Of a stretch of DNA of 64,000 bases, positions 63,642 through 64,000 are shown piece by piece. Under the pieces are notes generated by a model. The model was not told the DNA's origin. It was given only the letters and a program-made list of their open reading frames with translations, and did not search any database. The stretch comes from an uncultured Paracoccaceae bacterium (GTDB lineage: Bacteria > Pseudomonadota > Alphaproteobacteria > Rhodobacterales > Rhodobacteraceae). Numbering within the stretch: position 1 is the stretch's first letter; each line of letters begins with the position of its first letter. A program made the position numbers and the translations under genes. The stretch covers positions 19,809 through 83,808 of the forward strand of contig CALAXT010000032.1 in assembly GCA_937895435.1 (NCBI GenBank). Reading direction: 5' to 3'.

Positions 63642-64000
63642 TGGGGGCCTTTGCGTGCAGGTGCGTGTTTGTCTTTGGGGGGGGCTGTGTCGGGTGGGGG
63701 GCTTGGTCATGCGGAATTTGGCAGGCGCCAGAGGCATCATGATCATGGTCATGGATATGTTGATAAAGCGCCAGCGCACCCTGTGTGCCCAAACCAAACA
63801 AAGCCCGGTATTCCTGCGCGTTTGAGACAACACGCGGCGCGCCCTGACAGCAGATATGCCGGTTCAAGCAGATCACCCGGTCTGAGGCGCTCATGACGAC
63901 ATGCAGGTCATGGCTGACCATCAAAACAGCACAGTTCAATTCGGTCCGCATCTTGGCGATCAATGTATAAAGTGCGGCCTCGCCGGGCTGATCGAGCCCT
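63631..64000 (-). CDS. znuC: Zinc ABC transporter ATP-binding protein, 5' end outside window
   Basis: Only the C-terminal part (about 122 residues) is seen; the frame is open to the window edge. The visible region starts with the D-loop stretch 'GLDQPGEAALYTLIAKM', then the switch His in 'LMVSHDLHVVMSASDRVI', 'CLNRHICCQGAP' and ends in a metal-binding-like tail with 'HIHDHDHD' and later His residues. It energises zinc import with ZnuB and the periplasmic ZnuA. An in-frame TTG at 63963 is not the start. Confidence 0.93.
   Translation of the reverse strand, partial: GLDQPGEAALYTLIAKMRTELNCAVLMVSHDLHVVMSASDRVICLNRHICCQGAPRVVSNAQEYRALFGLGTQGALALYQHIHDHDHDASGACQIPHDQAPHPTQPPPKTNTHLHAKAPNVG

Noticed and set aside
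1..64000. CRISPR arrays, insertion sequences, prophage or toxin-antitoxin genes
   Set aside because: No regularly spaced repeats, transposase or integrase motifs, and no small gene pairs of toxin-antitoxin type were found on either strand; the gene order is that of a core chromosome.

Overview
The window is an ordinary, densely packed chromosomal segment of an alphaproteobacterium, almost certainly a member of the Rhodobacteraceae (Roseobacter-type). The evidence is the gene content and order: glyQ-DUF6446-glyS, folB-folP-glmM, ffh-chorismate mutase-rpsP-rimM-trmD-rplS-rpmE, a stand-alone Fo operon (atpI-B-E-b'-b) without the F1 genes, gltX-gltA beside comEC and lexA, trpC-moaC-moeA, a MipZ-type ATPase, and a GTTC-N7-GTTC SOS box upstream of lexA, which is the alphaproteobacterial LexA motif. 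I see no insertion sequence, prophage, CRISPR array, rRNA operon or integrase. One tRNA gene, tRNA-Gly(TCC), is present. The genus cannot be fixed from the sequence alone.

Layout. 1-8 kb: folE2 (5' end outside the window), a TrkH potassium transporter, a secreted SPOR/peptidoglycan-binding/trypsin-fold protein broken by one base at a G10/C10 run, and the glycyl-tRNA synthetase genes with a DUF6446 gene between them. 8-15 kb: a PPDK-like PEP-binding protein, a SleB-type cell-wall hydrolase, then folB-folP-glmM. 15-24 kb, mostly minus strand: malonyl-CoA synthetase, galE, mipZ, and the ribosome/SRP operon from ffh to rpmE. 24-26 kb: a GT8-like transferase, LysR and a DMT exporter (overlapping), and an ArsR-type regulator with its own operator. 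26-29 kb: Fo ATP synthase operon ending in a strong terminator. 29-38 kb: OmpA lipoprotein, Ogt/Ada-like repair protein, nth, PfkB kinase, GT2, EttA, tRNA-Gly, beta carbonic anhydrase, a small secreted protein and an acyl-CoA synthetase. 38-50 kb: ccmF-ccmH, gltA, gltX, comEC, an arginine:glycine amidinotransferase homologue, lexA, moeA, moaC, trpC. 50-64 kb: suhB, metR/metF divergent pair, a gamma-glutamylation-type amine catabolism cluster (glutamine synthetase-like, ALDH, Fe-alcohol dehydrogenase, FAD amine/amino-acid dehydrogenase), UDP-glucuronate epimerase and UDP-glucose dehydrogenase, an agmatinase/ureohydrolase, and znuB with the 3' part of znuC.

Themes. Folate and one-carbon genes recur (folE2, folB, folP, metF), as do translation and export genes. 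The parts that look accessory are the amidinotransferase beside lexA, the gamma-glutamyl/ureohydrolase nitrogen cluster, and three proteins that keep a recognisable fold but seem to have lost or gained domains: the trypsin-fold protein lacks all three catalytic residues, the PPDK-like protein lacks ATP-grasp residues, and FolB carries a C-terminal amino-acid-kinase-like domain. I did not find a convincing new defence or mobile system. The most interesting items are the C10 frame break, the degenerate PPDK and the amidinotransferase. All family assignments were made by reading motifs; no database search was possible.
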